Shown piece by piece: positions 16,225 through 24,322 of a stretch of 64,000 nt of DNA. The notes below the pieces were generated by a model. It did no database searches. It saw only the letters and a list, made by a program, of their open reading frames with translations, and was not told the origin of the DNA. Where the stretch lies: contig NZ_SWAR01000032.1 in assembly GCF_006386545.1 (NCBI RefSeq), positions 1-64,000 on the forward strand. The letters run 5' to 3'. Made by a program: the position numbers and the translations under genes. This DNA comes from Methylibium rhizosphaerae (lineage in GTDB: Bacteria; Pseudomonadota; Gammaproteobacteria; Burkholderiales; Burkholderiaceae_C). Position 1 is the first letter of the stretch, and each line of letters begins with the position of its first letter.

Positions 16225-17186
16225 TGAGTGCATCGAAGTACCGCATCGCCGCAGACGAGCAAGCAGACATCCAGCTCGTCGACTGGCAGGCGGAACCCCT
16301 GAACCTGGAACTCTTGGAAGAAGGCAACTTGGTCACCATCGCCAACACGCAGCAAGCTGACGCCGCAGACGCCACCAGCGGCGCCGCGACGCCGGAGTCC
16401 TTCGTGGACTTCGAGCCGCGACGCTTCGGCGACGTGGTGCTGTGCGTGGGCCCGGCCGATGTGGCGTGGCCTTCCGACGTGGAGCTGCTCGAGCGACTGA
16501 TGCGCCCGGTCAAGAAGATGGCCGAGGCAGTGAAGGAAGCCCGGCCCTCGCGGGTGGCGCGCGCCGCGGTGGTGTTCGCTGCGGTGGCCACGCTGGCCGT
16601 CGGCGGCGCCTTTGCCTCGGTGGTGTGGCACAACACGCAGGCCGCAAAGGACAAGGTGCAGCCCGAGCCGCTGGTGGGCCGGGTGTACCGCGCGGTGTCG
16701 GGCACCACGCTGCAAGGCATCTCGGTGCGCCCGGCGGGCGAGCGCGTGATCGTCGAAGGGCTGCTCGCCGACAGCGCCGACGCGGTGGCCCTGCGCCAGC
16801 TGCTCTCGCGCTTCCCGGCAGAACTCATCGAACACAAGTACGCCGCGGTGCCGGAGATCGCGCAGAGCATCTCCGATGCGCTGGGTACGCCCGGCCTCAC
16901 GGTGAGCTATCGCGACCGCGGCGTGTTCGTGGTGGGCGGCCGCGCGATGTACCTCGACAAGGTGCGGGCGGCCACCACGCGAATCGCGGCCGATCTGGCT
17001 CCGCTGGTGCGCGGCATCGAGGTGGCTGCAGACGAATCGCCTGCGCCCGACAGCGTGCCGGTGGGCGCGATGTTGTCCACCGACGGTCTGCAGTACGTGC
17101 AGACGCGCGACGGCGCCAAGCACCTTTCACTTTCTCCCGAGCCGATCGTCGAGTTGAGCGACGCGCCGGCGGTTCCCACCCGTTGA
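16173..17186 (+). CDS. sctD: T3SS inner-membrane ring protein SctD
   Basis: 337 residues: an N-terminal cytoplasmic FHA-like domain (MKQLRVLTGRHAGVDLLLSA and after), one transmembrane helix (about 130-152, VVFAAVATLAVGGAFASVVW) and periplasmic ring-building modules (about 165-315). This matches YscD/PrgH/HrpW-type SctD, which with SctJ forms the inner-membrane rings. It follows sctC by 14 bases. A perfect PIP box overlaps its start codon, suggesting an internal promoter for the genes that follow. The start is fixed by the FHA-like domain, which begins at residue 2. Confidence 0.88.
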   Translation: MKQLRVLTGRHAGVDLLLSASKYRIAADEQADIQLVDWQAEPLNLELLEEGNLVTIANTQQADAADATSGAATPESFVDFEPRRFGDVVLCVGPADVAWPSDVELLERLMRPVKKMAEAVKEARPSRVARAAVVFAAVATLAVGGAFASVVWHNTQAAKDKVQPEPLVGRVYRAVSGTTLQGISVRPAGERVIVEGLLADSADAVALRQLLSRFPAELIEHKYAAVPEIAQSISDALGTPGLTVSYRDRGVFVVGGRAMYLDKVRAATTRIAADLAPLVRGIEVAADESPAPDSVPVGAMLSTDGLQYVQTRDGAKHLSLSPEPIVELSDAPAVPTR

Positions 17187-17215
17187 CAACCCCTATCCAC
17201 GGAGCACTTCCGACC

Positions 17216-17476
17216 ATGAACGAGCAACTCGAGCAAACCGTATTCGGCGACCTGGCCAACCTGGAAAAGTCGCTGGCCGAAGACGCCTCCGGCGACCGTG
17301 CCCGTGCGCTGCTCGGCTACTTCGCAGACGTCGCGAAGTCCGCCGAAGCGATGCTGGCCACCGCCGCCGCCACCGAGCGCCAGCTGGTCACCCAGCTGAT
17401 CGAAGGCTTCCACGCGTCGCAGCGCATCGTGCGCCACGTGTGGGAAACGCTGCACAACGCATCGCTGGCCGTCTGA
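17216..17476 (+). CDS. Small helical T3SS protein, possible SctE-type needle co-chaperone
   Basis: 86 residues, acidic at the start (MNEQLEQTVFGDLANLEKSLAEDASG) and helical throughout, with no signal peptide. I do not recognise the sequence. Position and size suggest an equivalent of Yersinia YscE: it is followed by a TPR-like 146-residue protein (YscG-like) and then an 85-residue needle-like protein (YscF-like), the same E-G-F grouping used to keep needle subunits from polymerising in the cytoplasm. It lies 29 bases after sctD. The functional call rests on context. Confidence 0.55.
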   Translation: MNEQLEQTVFGDLANLEKSLAEDASGDRARALLGYFADVAKSAEAMLATAAATERQLVTQLIEGFHASQRIVRHVWETLHNASLAV

Positions 17477-17505
17477 GCCGCCGCACAGCAAGCAGGAGTA
17501 CGCAC

Positions 17506-17946
17506 ATGTACGACACCTACACGCAGCACGCCGCCTACGCCGCGCCCGCCGTGGCGCCGGCGTCCGGCTACCCCGAGGTGTATCGCAACCTGATGACCAT
17601 CGGGTTGCTGGGCGCGATCTACCGCAGCAAGGACGATGCCGACATCGTCAACACCGCGGTCGAGGCCACGCTCGACGACCCGAGCTTCTACCGCATGTGC
17701 CGCGCCATCGCGGTGGGCATGGGCGGCGACGTGGGCTATGCCCGCGACCAGCTGGGCAGCTATGTCGAACAGCACCCCGACGACGACAACGCGAAGGTCG
17801 CGATGGCTGTCTCGCTGATGCTGGGCGGCGACGCCGAGTGGAAGAGCTGGCTCGACAACGTGCTGGCCACCAGCTCCGAGCAAAGCGCCCGCGAAGCAGC
17901 CAATGGCGTCCTGACCTTCCTGTCTGCTCTGCAGCAGGCGCACTGA
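17506..17946 (+). CDS. TPR-like T3SS protein, possible SctG-type needle chaperone
   Basis: 146 residues. After a short Ala/Pro/Tyr-rich head, a helical-repeat body begins (YRNLMTIGLLGAIYRSKDDADIVNTAVEATLDDPSFYRMCRAIAVGMGGD, then LGSYVEQHPDDDNAKVAMAVSLMLGGDAEWKSWLDNVLA). The helix pattern is that of YscG/SsaH or HrpB1-type TPR proteins. CAGGAG precedes the ATG. Lying between a YscE-sized protein and the needle-like protein, it most likely chaperones the needle subunit. An alternative is a second HrpB1-family member, the clear HrpB1 being at 19369. Confidence 0.6.
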   Translation: MYDTYTQHAAYAAPAVAPASGYPEVYRNLMTIGLLGAIYRSKDDADIVNTAVEATLDDPSFYRMCRAIAVGMGGDVGYARDQLGSYVEQHPDDDNAKVAMAVSLMLGGDAEWKSWLDNVLATSSEQSAREAANGVLTFLSALQQAH

Positions 17947-18047
17947 GTTCCCTGAAGGGGCCGATGGTCGGCCTCTATGTAACCCCCCCGCCGCTATCCG
18001 GCGGCACCACCCACGCGGTCCTACCGCATCTTTCCTAGGAGATAACC

Positions 18048-18305
18048 ATGTCTTTCAACCCCGGCGGCATCGGCATGAGCTCGGGCACCACCGCTCTTCA
18101 GAACGGCGGCGCGCAACTCAGCGCGGCAGGTACGGCTGCAGCGTCCAAGGACGGTACCGACATGATGGCCCAGATCCAGCAGACGGCTGCCATGCAGATG
18201 AAGTTCCAGACCGAGATGGGCCTCATCCAGATGATCGTGAAGATGAACGAAGCCCTGGCCAAGATGTTCAAGGCCATCGGCGAAGCCATCAAGGGTCTGG
18301 CCTGA
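18048..18305 (+). CDS. Needle/pilus subunit-like protein (SctF candidate)
   Basis: 85 residues, the size of needle and Hrp pilus subunits. A Gly/Ser/Ala-rich head (1-35) is followed by one long C-terminal helix (MAQIQQTAAMQMKFQTEMG, MNEALAKMFKAIGEAI). It has no Cys, no Trp and no signal peptide. A CTAGGAG site is well placed. Residues 48-85 match the C-terminus of the 144-residue protein at 8398 without gaps. Its place after two chaperone-like genes and before the harpin supports a role as the polymerising subunit. It lacks obvious identity to YscF or HrpY, so the SctF call is inferred. Confidence 0.6.
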   Translation: MSFNPGGIGMSSGTTALQNGGAQLSAAGTAAASKDGTDMMAQIQQTAAMQMKFQTEMGLIQMIVKMNEALAKMFKAIGEAIKGLA

Positions 18306-18392
18306 TAGGAATCCGTCCAGGCGTGCCGGCGCGGCAGTGTCGAAGCCGGCACGTCTGATCGCCTCATCACTCATCAACACAAGGAAATCAAG

Positions 18393-19265
18393 ATGTCAGT
18401 CTCTGCTGTTTCCAACCAGGCCCAGGCCTTCAACGTCTCGAACCGCGGCCCGGCGCTCAACGCCATCGCGAGCAGCCTCGACGCTGCTTCGCAGATGACG
18501 CAACTGATGAACGCCCTGCTGATGAACCTGCTGCGCTCCGCCCAGCAGGCCAATCCGGCAGGCATCGGCGGCCCCTCGCAAGCGGGCGGCGCCGGCGGCG
18601 CTGGCGGCCTGGGCGGCCTGGGCGGTGCCGGCGGCCTGAATGGCCTCGGCGGCCTGCTGCAGAGCTTCGCGCAACTGCTGCAGTCCATGACGCCGCTGCT
18701 CCAGGCGCTGGGCAACGGCGGCCTGGGTGCGAACCGGCCGGCCTCGCAACTGGCCAACGGCTTCCCCGGTGGCGGCCTGGGCGGCGCCGGCAGCCAGATC
18801 GGCGCGGCCCTGGGCAACGCGTTGGGCGGCGCTCCGGGTGCTGCGCTGGGTGCCGGATTGGGCGCCGCGGCGGGCAACGCTGCCGGCGCTGCACTGGCTC
18901 CCAACGGCGGGCTGGGCGTGGGCCCGGCCGTGGGCCTGGGCGCCGCCCCGCTGGCGCAGGCCGGCAGCCAGATCGGCGCGGCCGTCGGCAATGCCATCGC
19001 CGGCGCTCCGGGTGCCCAGGTGGGCGCTGCCGTGGGCGCTGCGGCAGGCACCGCACTGGCCGGTGCCACCGGAACCCCGTTGGCCGCCACCCCCGGCTTC
19101 ACCCCGAACTCGGTGAACACCTCGGCCTTGCTGGGCAACATGACGCCGGAAGCCGCGCGCAGCTGGGCTCTCGCCAACGGCGGCGAGAACATGACCGCCA
19201 AGGATGTGAACCAGGGCATGGCGCTCTACAGCATCTTCAACACCGGCAACAACCGGGCGTTCTGA
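18393..19265 (+). CDS. Glycine/alanine-rich harpin-like secreted protein
   Basis: 290 residues, no Cys, heat-stable composition. A helical N-terminus (AIASSLDAASQMTQLMNALLMNLLRSAQQA) leads into long Gly/Ala/Leu repeats (GGAGGAGGLGGLGGAGG and several GxQIGAAxGNAxxGAPG units, about 50-235) and a short ordered C-terminus (TPEAARSWALANGGENMTAKDVNQGMALY). This is the hallmark of harpins and PopA/HrpN-type T3SS helper proteins, which reach the host apoplast and may form pores. The two copies of GSQIGAA at about 130 and 190 are internal duplications. Two strong hairpins follow its stop. Confidence 0.78.
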   Translation: MSVSAVSNQAQAFNVSNRGPALNAIASSLDAASQMTQLMNALLMNLLRSAQQANPAGIGGPSQAGGAGGAGGLGGLGGAGGLNGLGGLLQSFAQLLQSMTPLLQALGNGGLGANRPASQLANGFPGGGLGGAGSQIGAALGNALGGAPGAALGAGLGAAAGNAAGAALAPNGGLGVGPAVGLGAAPLAQAGSQIGAAVGNAIAGAPGAQVGAAVGAAAGTALAGATGTPLAATPGFTPNSVNTSALLGNMTPEAARSWALANGGENMTAKDVNQGMALYSIFNTGNNRAF

Positions 19266-19281
19266 ACCCGCGCCTTCGCAA

Positions 19282-19343
19282 GGCATGCAGCCAGGCGGCT
19301 GCATGCCTGTCCTCAGCGGAACGCGTTCCGTTGAGGACAGGCA
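19282..19343 (+). other. Two consecutive perfect hairpins between harpin gene and hrpB1
   Basis: Hairpin 1 is GGCATGCAGCC / GGCTGCATGCC with a 4-base loop (19282-19307). Hairpin 2 has a 12-base stem, TGCCTGTCCTCA / TGAGGACAGGCA (19304-19315 and 19332-19343), enclosing a self-complementary GGAACGCGTTCC. They share four bases (19304-19307), so both cannot form fully at once. There is no T-run. This suggests a processing or partial termination structure that separates high harpin expression from the structural genes. Confidence 0.75.
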
Positions 19344-19368
19344 ATTCCTCCCACCTGGAGACCGCACG

Positions 19369-19842
19369 ATGGACCCGTTTTTCACCCGCAAGCCCTTCAT
19401 TGCCGCGCTGATCGAAGTCATCAGCACGGCCATCACGCACAACCGCCTGGAGGATGCGGAGACCGTGCTGGCCGGTGTGCGCGTGCTGCGCCCGCGGCTG
19501 GCCGAACTCGACACCTTCGAGGCCTGGATCGCCATCAAGCGCGGCCACTGGCAGGACGCCATCCGCACGCTGCACAAGCTCGACGCCACCGCCAGCAACT
19601 GGAGCCTGGGCAAGGCGCTCATGGCCTTCTGCCAGTTCGCCGTGGGCGACGCCGGCTGGAGCGTCAGTGCCAACGAAGTGCTCGAGGGCAACTCGACCGA
19701 CGAAGCGCGTGGCCTCGTCAGGCTGCTGATGGGCAAGGACGGCGGCCCCGCCGAAGAGGCCGAGTCCACCTCGGCGCCGGCGGCCAGCTTCGCCGACTAC
19801 GACCCGCGCTCGATGCACCACGCGGCATTCCTGCGCGCCTGA
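19369..19842 (+). CDS. hrpB1: T3SS protein HrpB1 (HrpB1/HrpK family)
   Basis: 157 residues. The N-terminal and central motifs ALIEVISTAITHNRLEDAETVL, RVLRPRLAELDTFEAWIAIKRGHWQDAIRTLHKLD and WSLGKALMAFCQFAVGD are those of Xanthomonas/Ralstonia HrpB1 (about 150 residues), a TPR-like protein that binds peptidoglycan and helps assemble the apparatus. The ATG at 19369 follows a CTGGAG site. It heads the classic hrpB1-hrpB2-hrcJ-hrpB4-hrpB5 order, with sctI 35 bases downstream. Confidence 0.92.
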   Translation: MDPFFTRKPFIAALIEVISTAITHNRLEDAETVLAGVRVLRPRLAELDTFEAWIAIKRGHWQDAIRTLHKLDATASNWSLGKALMAFCQFAVGDAGWSVSANEVLEGNSTDEARGLVRLLMGKDGGPAEEAESTSAPAASFADYDPRSMHHAAFLRA

Positions 19843-19877
19843 GCGGCACGCAGCACCGCCACACAAGGAGTTCGCCC

Positions 19878-20264
19878 ATGACCGTCTCCGCCATCGGTTC
19901 AGTGACCGCCACCCAGGTGATGGACCAGGCCACCACACGGCCCGAAGCCCTGGGCAACCTCGCCGACCGCTTCAGCCGCATGGTGCAGGAGCAGCCTGCC
20001 GCGCCCACGCCGCACGACACCGAAGCGGGCTCGCGCTCGACCGTCTCGCACTTCCTCCAGGCGCAGGAAGGCGTGCTGCGCCAGACCTTCGACAAGGTTC
20101 GCTCGTTTTCGCTGGAGGCACCTGCGATGAACCCGAGTGAGCTGGCTTCGCGGCAGATCGATCTCACCTACCAGCTCGCGATGGTGCAGGTGCAGTTCAA
20201 CGCCGGCGTCTACATCTCGCAGAGCACCAAGAGCGGCCTGCAGACGCTGATGAAAAACCAGTGA
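19878..20264 (+). CDS. sctI: T3SS inner-rod protein SctI (HrpB2)
   Basis: 128 residues ending in VQVQFNAGVYISQSTKSGLQTLMKNQ, the diagnostic HrpB2/SctI C-terminus that forms the inner rod under the needle. A central helix carries NPSELASRQIDLTYQLAM. Length is normal for HrpB2 (about 130). It follows hrpB1 by 35 bases with an AAGGAG site, and sctJ follows 28 bases later. Confidence 0.93.
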   Translation: MTVSAIGSVTATQVMDQATTRPEALGNLADRFSRMVQEQPAAPTPHDTEAGSRSTVSHFLQAQEGVLRQTFDKVRSFSLEAPAMNPSELASRQIDLTYQLAMVQVQFNAGVYISQSTKSGLQTLMKNQ

Positions 20265-20292
20265 CGCAGTCACCCGCCTCGCGGAGAACGAC

Positions 20293-21087
20293 ATGACCCT
20301 TCGAGACCAGCTTGCCCGGCTGCTGCGCATGGCCCTCATCGCCTGCATGGCGGTGGGCCTCGCCGCCTGCAAGACCGACCTCTACACCAAGCAGAGCGAG
20401 GCCGACGCCAACAGCATGGTCTCGGCGTTGCTCGAAAGCGGCATCTCCGCCGCGAAGGAAACGCCCGACGGCAAGACCTGGAGCGTGAAGGTCGGGCAGG
20501 ACGACGTGGTGCGCGCCCTCGCGGTGCTGCGCGCCCAGGGCCTGCCGCAGGACAAGCACGTCAACCTGGGCGACATGTTCAAGAAGGAAGGGCTCATTTC
20601 CACGCCCACCGAAGAACGCGTGCGCTTCATCCACGGCGTGTCGCAGGAGCTGTCGTCCACGCTCACGCAGATCGACGGCGTGGTGACCGCGCGCGTGCAC
20701 ATCGTGCTGCCCAACAACGACCCGCTCGCGCCCGAGGCCAAGCCTTCCAGCGCGTCGGTGTTCGTGAAGTACCGCCCGCAGGCCAACCTCACCGCGCTCA
20801 CGCCCGCCATCAAGAACATGGTGGCTCGCAGCGTCGAGGGGCTCTCGTACGACAACGTGTCGGTCACGCTCGTGCCCGGCGCGATGGTGGCGCCGGCGCC
20901 GCCGCCCGAATCCTCGTACCTGGGCTGGTGGATCGGCCTGGCCGTGGTGCTGCTGCTCTTCGGCGGCGCTGCCTGGGTGGTGTGGCGCCGGCCCGCCTGG
21001 CTGCCGCCGGGCATTGCGCAGAAGCTGCCGAAGGTGGGCGACACGCCCGCGCCCCAGCCCACCGCGAATGCAGGCACCGCTGCCTGA
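20293..21087 (+). CDS. sctJ: T3SS inner-membrane ring lipoprotein SctJ (HrcJ)
   Basis: 264 residues. A lipoprotein signal with lipobox GLAAC (Cys 26) is followed by the two ring-building domains of the YscJ/FliF family (YTKQSEADANSMVSALLESGI, then ERVRFIHGVSQELSSTLTQIDGVVTARVHIVLP, SASVFVKY) and a C-terminal transmembrane helix (about 214-233). It forms the inner-membrane ring with SctD. Normal length and order. Confidence 0.96.
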   Translation: MTLRDQLARLLRMALIACMAVGLAACKTDLYTKQSEADANSMVSALLESGISAAKETPDGKTWSVKVGQDDVVRALAVLRAQGLPQDKHVNLGDMFKKEGLISTPTEERVRFIHGVSQELSSTLTQIDGVVTARVHIVLPNNDPLAPEAKPSSASVFVKYRPQANLTALTPAIKNMVARSVEGLSYDNVSVTLVPGAMVAPAPPPESSYLGWWIGLAVVLLLFGGAAWVVWRRPAWLPPGIAQKLPKVGDTPAPQPTANAGTAA

Positions 21088-21095
21088 GACAAGCG

Positions 21096-21758
21096 ATGAA
21101 TGCCGCCGACGCAGGGGCCGGTTCGCAGGCGCTTGAGGCCGCCGGCCTCGCGCGTCTGGCATTGGCCTTCCAGTACCGGATCGACCACCTGCCCGATGGA
21201 GCAGATGCCAGCTGGCAGGCCCTGACCGGCGACAGCACCTTCTTCCAGCAGCTGCCGCAGGGCTCGGCGCGCCGCCGGGTGATGCTGCAACTGTTTCGCC
21301 GCTGGTGCGGCCCTCTGCCTGGCCTGCAGGCGCTGACCACCCCTGGGGGGCGGCTGGCCCTGCAAGACCGCCTGCAACTGCTGTCGCGCCTGTGCGCGCT
21401 CGCGTTGTTGAGCCGCCCCGGGGTGCTGCGCTGTTGTGTCGAGCGGCACTCTCGCCAGTCGCTGGAAAGCGCGCTCGGCCCGGCCGTGGACGCCTTGCGT
21501 GATTCATCGCACGAAGGCCCGGCAGTGCCAGGCCACGTGGCCGCCTGGGTGCCCATCCAATGGGCCTGCGTGGGCTTTGCCGACCTGTTGCACGCGGGCG
21601 CGTTGCCGCACCGCAGCCTGCGCCGGCTGGTGCGCCTGGCGCTGCCGGCGCGGTGGCCCGTGCCCAGCAGGGCGCGCGCGATGCTGCCGGTGCACGTGCC
21701 GACCCACGAAGCGCTGTTGCGCATGGAAAACCTGTTCGAAAGGGATGCGGCATGGTGA
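21096..21758 (+). CDS. hrpB4: T3SS sorting-platform protein HrpB4 (SctK)
   Basis: 220 residues, rich in Leu, Arg and Ala and helical, with no signal. Sequence similarity is weak, as usual for SctK/HrpB4, but position (between sctJ and sctL), size and the LQLLSRLCALALLSRPGVLRCCVERHSR region fit. SctK links the SctQ pods to the membrane rings. It starts eight bases after sctJ, and its last bases overlap the sctL start by seven, indicating coupling. Confidence 0.72.
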   Translation: MNAADAGAGSQALEAAGLARLALAFQYRIDHLPDGADASWQALTGDSTFFQQLPQGSARRRVMLQLFRRWCGPLPGLQALTTPGGRLALQDRLQLLSRLCALALLSRPGVLRCCVERHSRQSLESALGPAVDALRDSSHEGPAVPGHVAAWVPIQWACVGFADLLHAGALPHRSLRRLVRLALPARWPVPSRARAMLPVHVPTHEALLRMENLFERDAAW

Positions 21759-22570
21759 TCTGGTTGCACGGCAATGCCGGCGGCGTCGGCGTCGAAGACG
21801 GCATCGTGCCCGCCGCCATGGCCGGCGGCGTGGCCGAACTCGATGCGTTGCGCCACACCATGGACGAGCAGCGCGAGCAGGTCCTCGCGGCGGCACGCGT
21901 CGAGGCGCAGGCGCTGCTGGAGCAGGCGCGCCAGGAAGCGGCACGCCTGCTGGAAAGCGCCCGCGCCGATGCCGAGCGCGCACGCCGCGAGGCCTACGAC
22001 GCCGGCCGCCGCCAGGCCGCGCTCGAATGGCACGAGCAGCAGACCGGCAGCGTGATCGACAAGGCGCAGGTGCTGCGCAACATGCACGAGAAGCTCGCCA
22101 CCATCGTGACCGCTGCGGTCGAGCGCATCGTGCACACGGAGCAGCGGGAGGCGCTGTACCAGCGCGCGCTGCGCAGCGTGCAGGGCCTGGCGCGCGGTGC
22201 CTCCACGCTCGCGCTGCGTGTCAACGCAGAGGACTACGAGCACGCACGCGCGGCCATCGAATCGCTGGCGGCCTTGCAGACGCAGGGCTTGCACATCGAA
22301 GTCAACGTGGACACGGCCCTGCCGCCGGGCGGCTGCGTGTTCGAGTCGGAGGTCGGCATCCTCGACGCCAGCCTGCAGACCCAGCTTGAGGGCCTGCGCG
22401 CCGCGATGGACCGTGCGGTGCGCAAGGCAATCGTCGACGGCGACGCGCCTGGCGACGGCGCGCGGCTGGCCCATCCGCCTGCCTCGGCCGTGCCCGATGA
22501 GGACGGCTTCGATGAGGACGGCTTCGACGACGCTGTCTTTGACGAAGCCTACGACCCTGAGTCGGCCTGA
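21752..22570 (+). CDS. sctL: T3SS ATPase stator SctL (HrpB5)
   Basis: 272 residues. A long Ala/Glu/Arg-rich coiled coil (about 30-110) precedes a FliH/YscL-type C-terminal domain (AVERIVHTEQREALYQRALRSVQGLA, VNVDTALPPGGCVFESEVGILDASLQTQL). An acidic repeat, DEDGFDEDGFDDAVFDE, closes the protein. SctL holds the SctN ATPase to the sorting platform. It overlaps hrpB4 by seven bases. In other clusters sctN follows at once; here a PIP-controlled gene lies between. Confidence 0.93.
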   Translation: MVIWLHGNAGGVGVEDGIVPAAMAGGVAELDALRHTMDEQREQVLAAARVEAQALLEQARQEAARLLESARADAERARREAYDAGRRQAALEWHEQQTGSVIDKAQVLRNMHEKLATIVTAAVERIVHTEQREALYQRALRSVQGLARGASTLALRVNAEDYEHARAAIESLAALQTQGLHIEVNVDTALPPGGCVFESEVGILDASLQTQLEGLRAAMDRAVRKAIVDGDAPGDGARLAHPPASAVPDEDGFDEDGFDDAVFDEAYDPESA

Positions 22571-22594
22571 GCCCCCTTGGCGAGGGGCCGCGGC

Positions 22595-22655
22595 TTCGCC
22601 CGAAGGCACATCGCTTCGCGCACCGGCCTCGGCCGAAAACCGGCATCCCTAGGCT
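22595..22655 (+). promoter_or_regulatory. PIP box (perfect) and -10 for gene at 22701
   Basis: TTCGC (22595-22599), 15 bases, TTCGC (22615-22619), 30 bases, TAGGCT (22650-22655). It lies in the 130-base gap after sctL and opens a new transcription unit. Confidence 0.85.
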
Positions 22656-22700
22656 GAGCCGGTCGGAGTCGTCGAACTCCAACCGCAAGGACGAGCAGTC

Positions 22701-24224
22701 ATGTCCAGCCTCAGCATCCCCGCCACGCCAGGCCGTGCGGCACCGCCGGACGCCGGCGATCCAGCGTCCCTCTGGCTTCACGGCGCGGCCGTCGCTCTCG
22801 GGGCCGACCCCGCCGTGGCGCGGGATTTCGCCCGCAGCGGGCAGCTGCAGCTGAACGATGTGCTGCTGTGCGTGCAGCCGCGCAGCCACCAGCCCGATGA
22901 CTGGCTCGCCGTGGCCCGCGTGGAGCGGCCAGCCGGCGTGGCGCAGGAGCGCTGGTGCGACGTGCTGCTGGGGGCCAACGGGTCGCTGATGCTGCTGGCG
23001 CCCTGGGCCTTCGCGATCGACGACGCAGGCGCCGCGCTGCTGGTGCTGCGCGTGCCGCCCGCCCACTGCGACGATCCGCTGATGCTGTGCGGCAGCCTCT
23101 TCGGCCTGCTCTGCACCGCCGAGGGTCTGGTGCACGGCCTGGTCGAGCCGCGGGCCGCAGCGACGCCCGGGGCACGCGAGCCGGCCGGCCCCGAGCCGGG
23201 CGCGGCCGCAGACGCCGCGATCGCGGCATCCATGGCGCAACCCGCCTTCACGGCCGCCATGGAGACGCTGGTCTGCCGGACCGTCGAAGCCTTGGGTGGG
23301 GACGCTGCTACGCAGCGGCAGGCGCTGGCGCAGGGCTCGCTTCGCGTCGGGCCGGCCAGCATCGCCGTGGTGGCCGACATCGAAGGCCACGCATTGGTGC
23401 TGTCGGCCGACATCGGCCCGGCCACCGCGCTGGGTGCGCAGGAGACGGCAGCCGTGCTGGCCGGCAACCTCGACCTGCTGGCCCTCGCCGGCGTGGCGGT
23501 CGGCCGGCTGGCCGGGCGGCCGATCCTGAGCGGGCGCTGGGATGTGGAGGACGCCACGGATGAGGCCGCCGCACAGGCGGAGCTGTTCGCCGCCTGGCTC
23601 ATCGACTTTGCCGAGCTGTCGCAGGCCCTCGGTACGGCCGCCGCCGCCGGTCGTCCCTTCCGCGAGAACGTCGACATCTCGCGCCTGCTCGACCACTCGC
23701 CCACCCGCATGGCCTGGAACGGCACGGCGGCCACGGCGGCCGACCTCGCCTCGCTGATGGTGCCGTCGAACCTGCGCACCGCGCTGTCGAGCTTCGGCGT
23801 GGCCATGCTCTTTGGTGCCAGCTACAAGCCGGTGAACCAGACCTACCAGGCCCATTCCGCCGTGCGCAGCCAGGTACGCACCGACGCACAGGCCCAGGCG
23901 CTGGCGGAACAGGGCCTGCGCGCGCGGCCCCTCAGCCGCTTTCTGTCTCGACAGGAAATGGTGCCGGCGTCGCCGCAGCTGTCGCCGCAGACGTCGTTCC
24001 AGAGTTCCGGCGGCGGCAGTTCGCCGGACCTGGCCAGCGGGCCGTCGCTCGCCAACATCGCGGCCGGCAGGCTGCCGGCCATCGACTCCGCCCGGTCATC
24101 GATGCGCTTCGACACCGACGGCTCCGCCGGCGGCAGCTTCCACTTCCCCAGTGAAAGCAGTACCGCCGCCCAGCCGGCGACGCCGTCTCTGACGCTGCGC
24201 GAGGCGCTGCAGAAGGGCGACTGA
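22701..24224 (+). CDS. Hrp-regulated protein with two chaperone-like domains and disordered tail
   Basis: 507 residues, an unusual protein between sctL and sctN. Residues about 20-150 read like a class I T3SS chaperone (an ALGADPAVARDF helix, GQLQLNDVLLCVQP strand, WCDVLLGANGSLMLLAPWAFAIDDAGAALLVLRVP, then an amphipathic helix). Residues about 185-320 repeat the same plan (METLVCRTVEALGGDAAT, LRVGPASIAVVADIEGHALVLSADIG, AGNLDLLALAGVAVGRL, ELFAAWLIDFAELSQAL). The last 120 residues are Ser/Gln/Pro-rich and disordered. It has its own perfect PIP box. It may be a fused tandem chaperone, or a substrate carrying its own chaperone. The fold call is by eye. Confidence 0.55.
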   Translation: MSSLSIPATPGRAAPPDAGDPASLWLHGAAVALGADPAVARDFARSGQLQLNDVLLCVQPRSHQPDDWLAVARVERPAGVAQERWCDVLLGANGSLMLLAPWAFAIDDAGAALLVLRVPPAHCDDPLMLCGSLFGLLCTAEGLVHGLVEPRAAATPGAREPAGPEPGAAADAAIAASMAQPAFTAAMETLVCRTVEALGGDAATQRQALAQGSLRVGPASIAVVADIEGHALVLSADIGPATALGAQETAAVLAGNLDLLALAGVAVGRLAGRPILSGRWDVEDATDEAAAQAELFAAWLIDFAELSQALGTAAAAGRPFRENVDISRLLDHSPTRMAWNGTAATAADLASLMVPSNLRTALSSFGVAMLFGASYKPVNQTYQAHSAVRSQVRTDAQAQALAEQGLRARPLSRFLSRQEMVPASPQLSPQTSFQSSGGGSSPDLASGPSLANIAAGRLPAIDSARSSMRFDTDGSAGGSFHFPSESSTAAQPATPSLTLREALQKGD

Positions 24225-24236
24225 CGACCGGCGTCC

Positions 24237-24298
24237 TTCGCGAGACGAACCCAGGCTTCGGCCGATGGCGCCGGGGCGTCGCGGCGCGGCCCTAGGCT
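24237..24298 (+). promoter_or_regulatory. PIP-like box and -10 for sctN
   Basis: TTCGC (24237-24241), 15 bases, TTCGG (24257-24261), 31 bases, TAGGCT (24293-24298), then the sctN ATG 25 bases on. One base differs from the perfect box; TTCG-N16-TTCG is kept. Confidence 0.8.
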
Positions 24299-24322
24299 CG
24301 CTGCGAACCGAGACACCTGACG

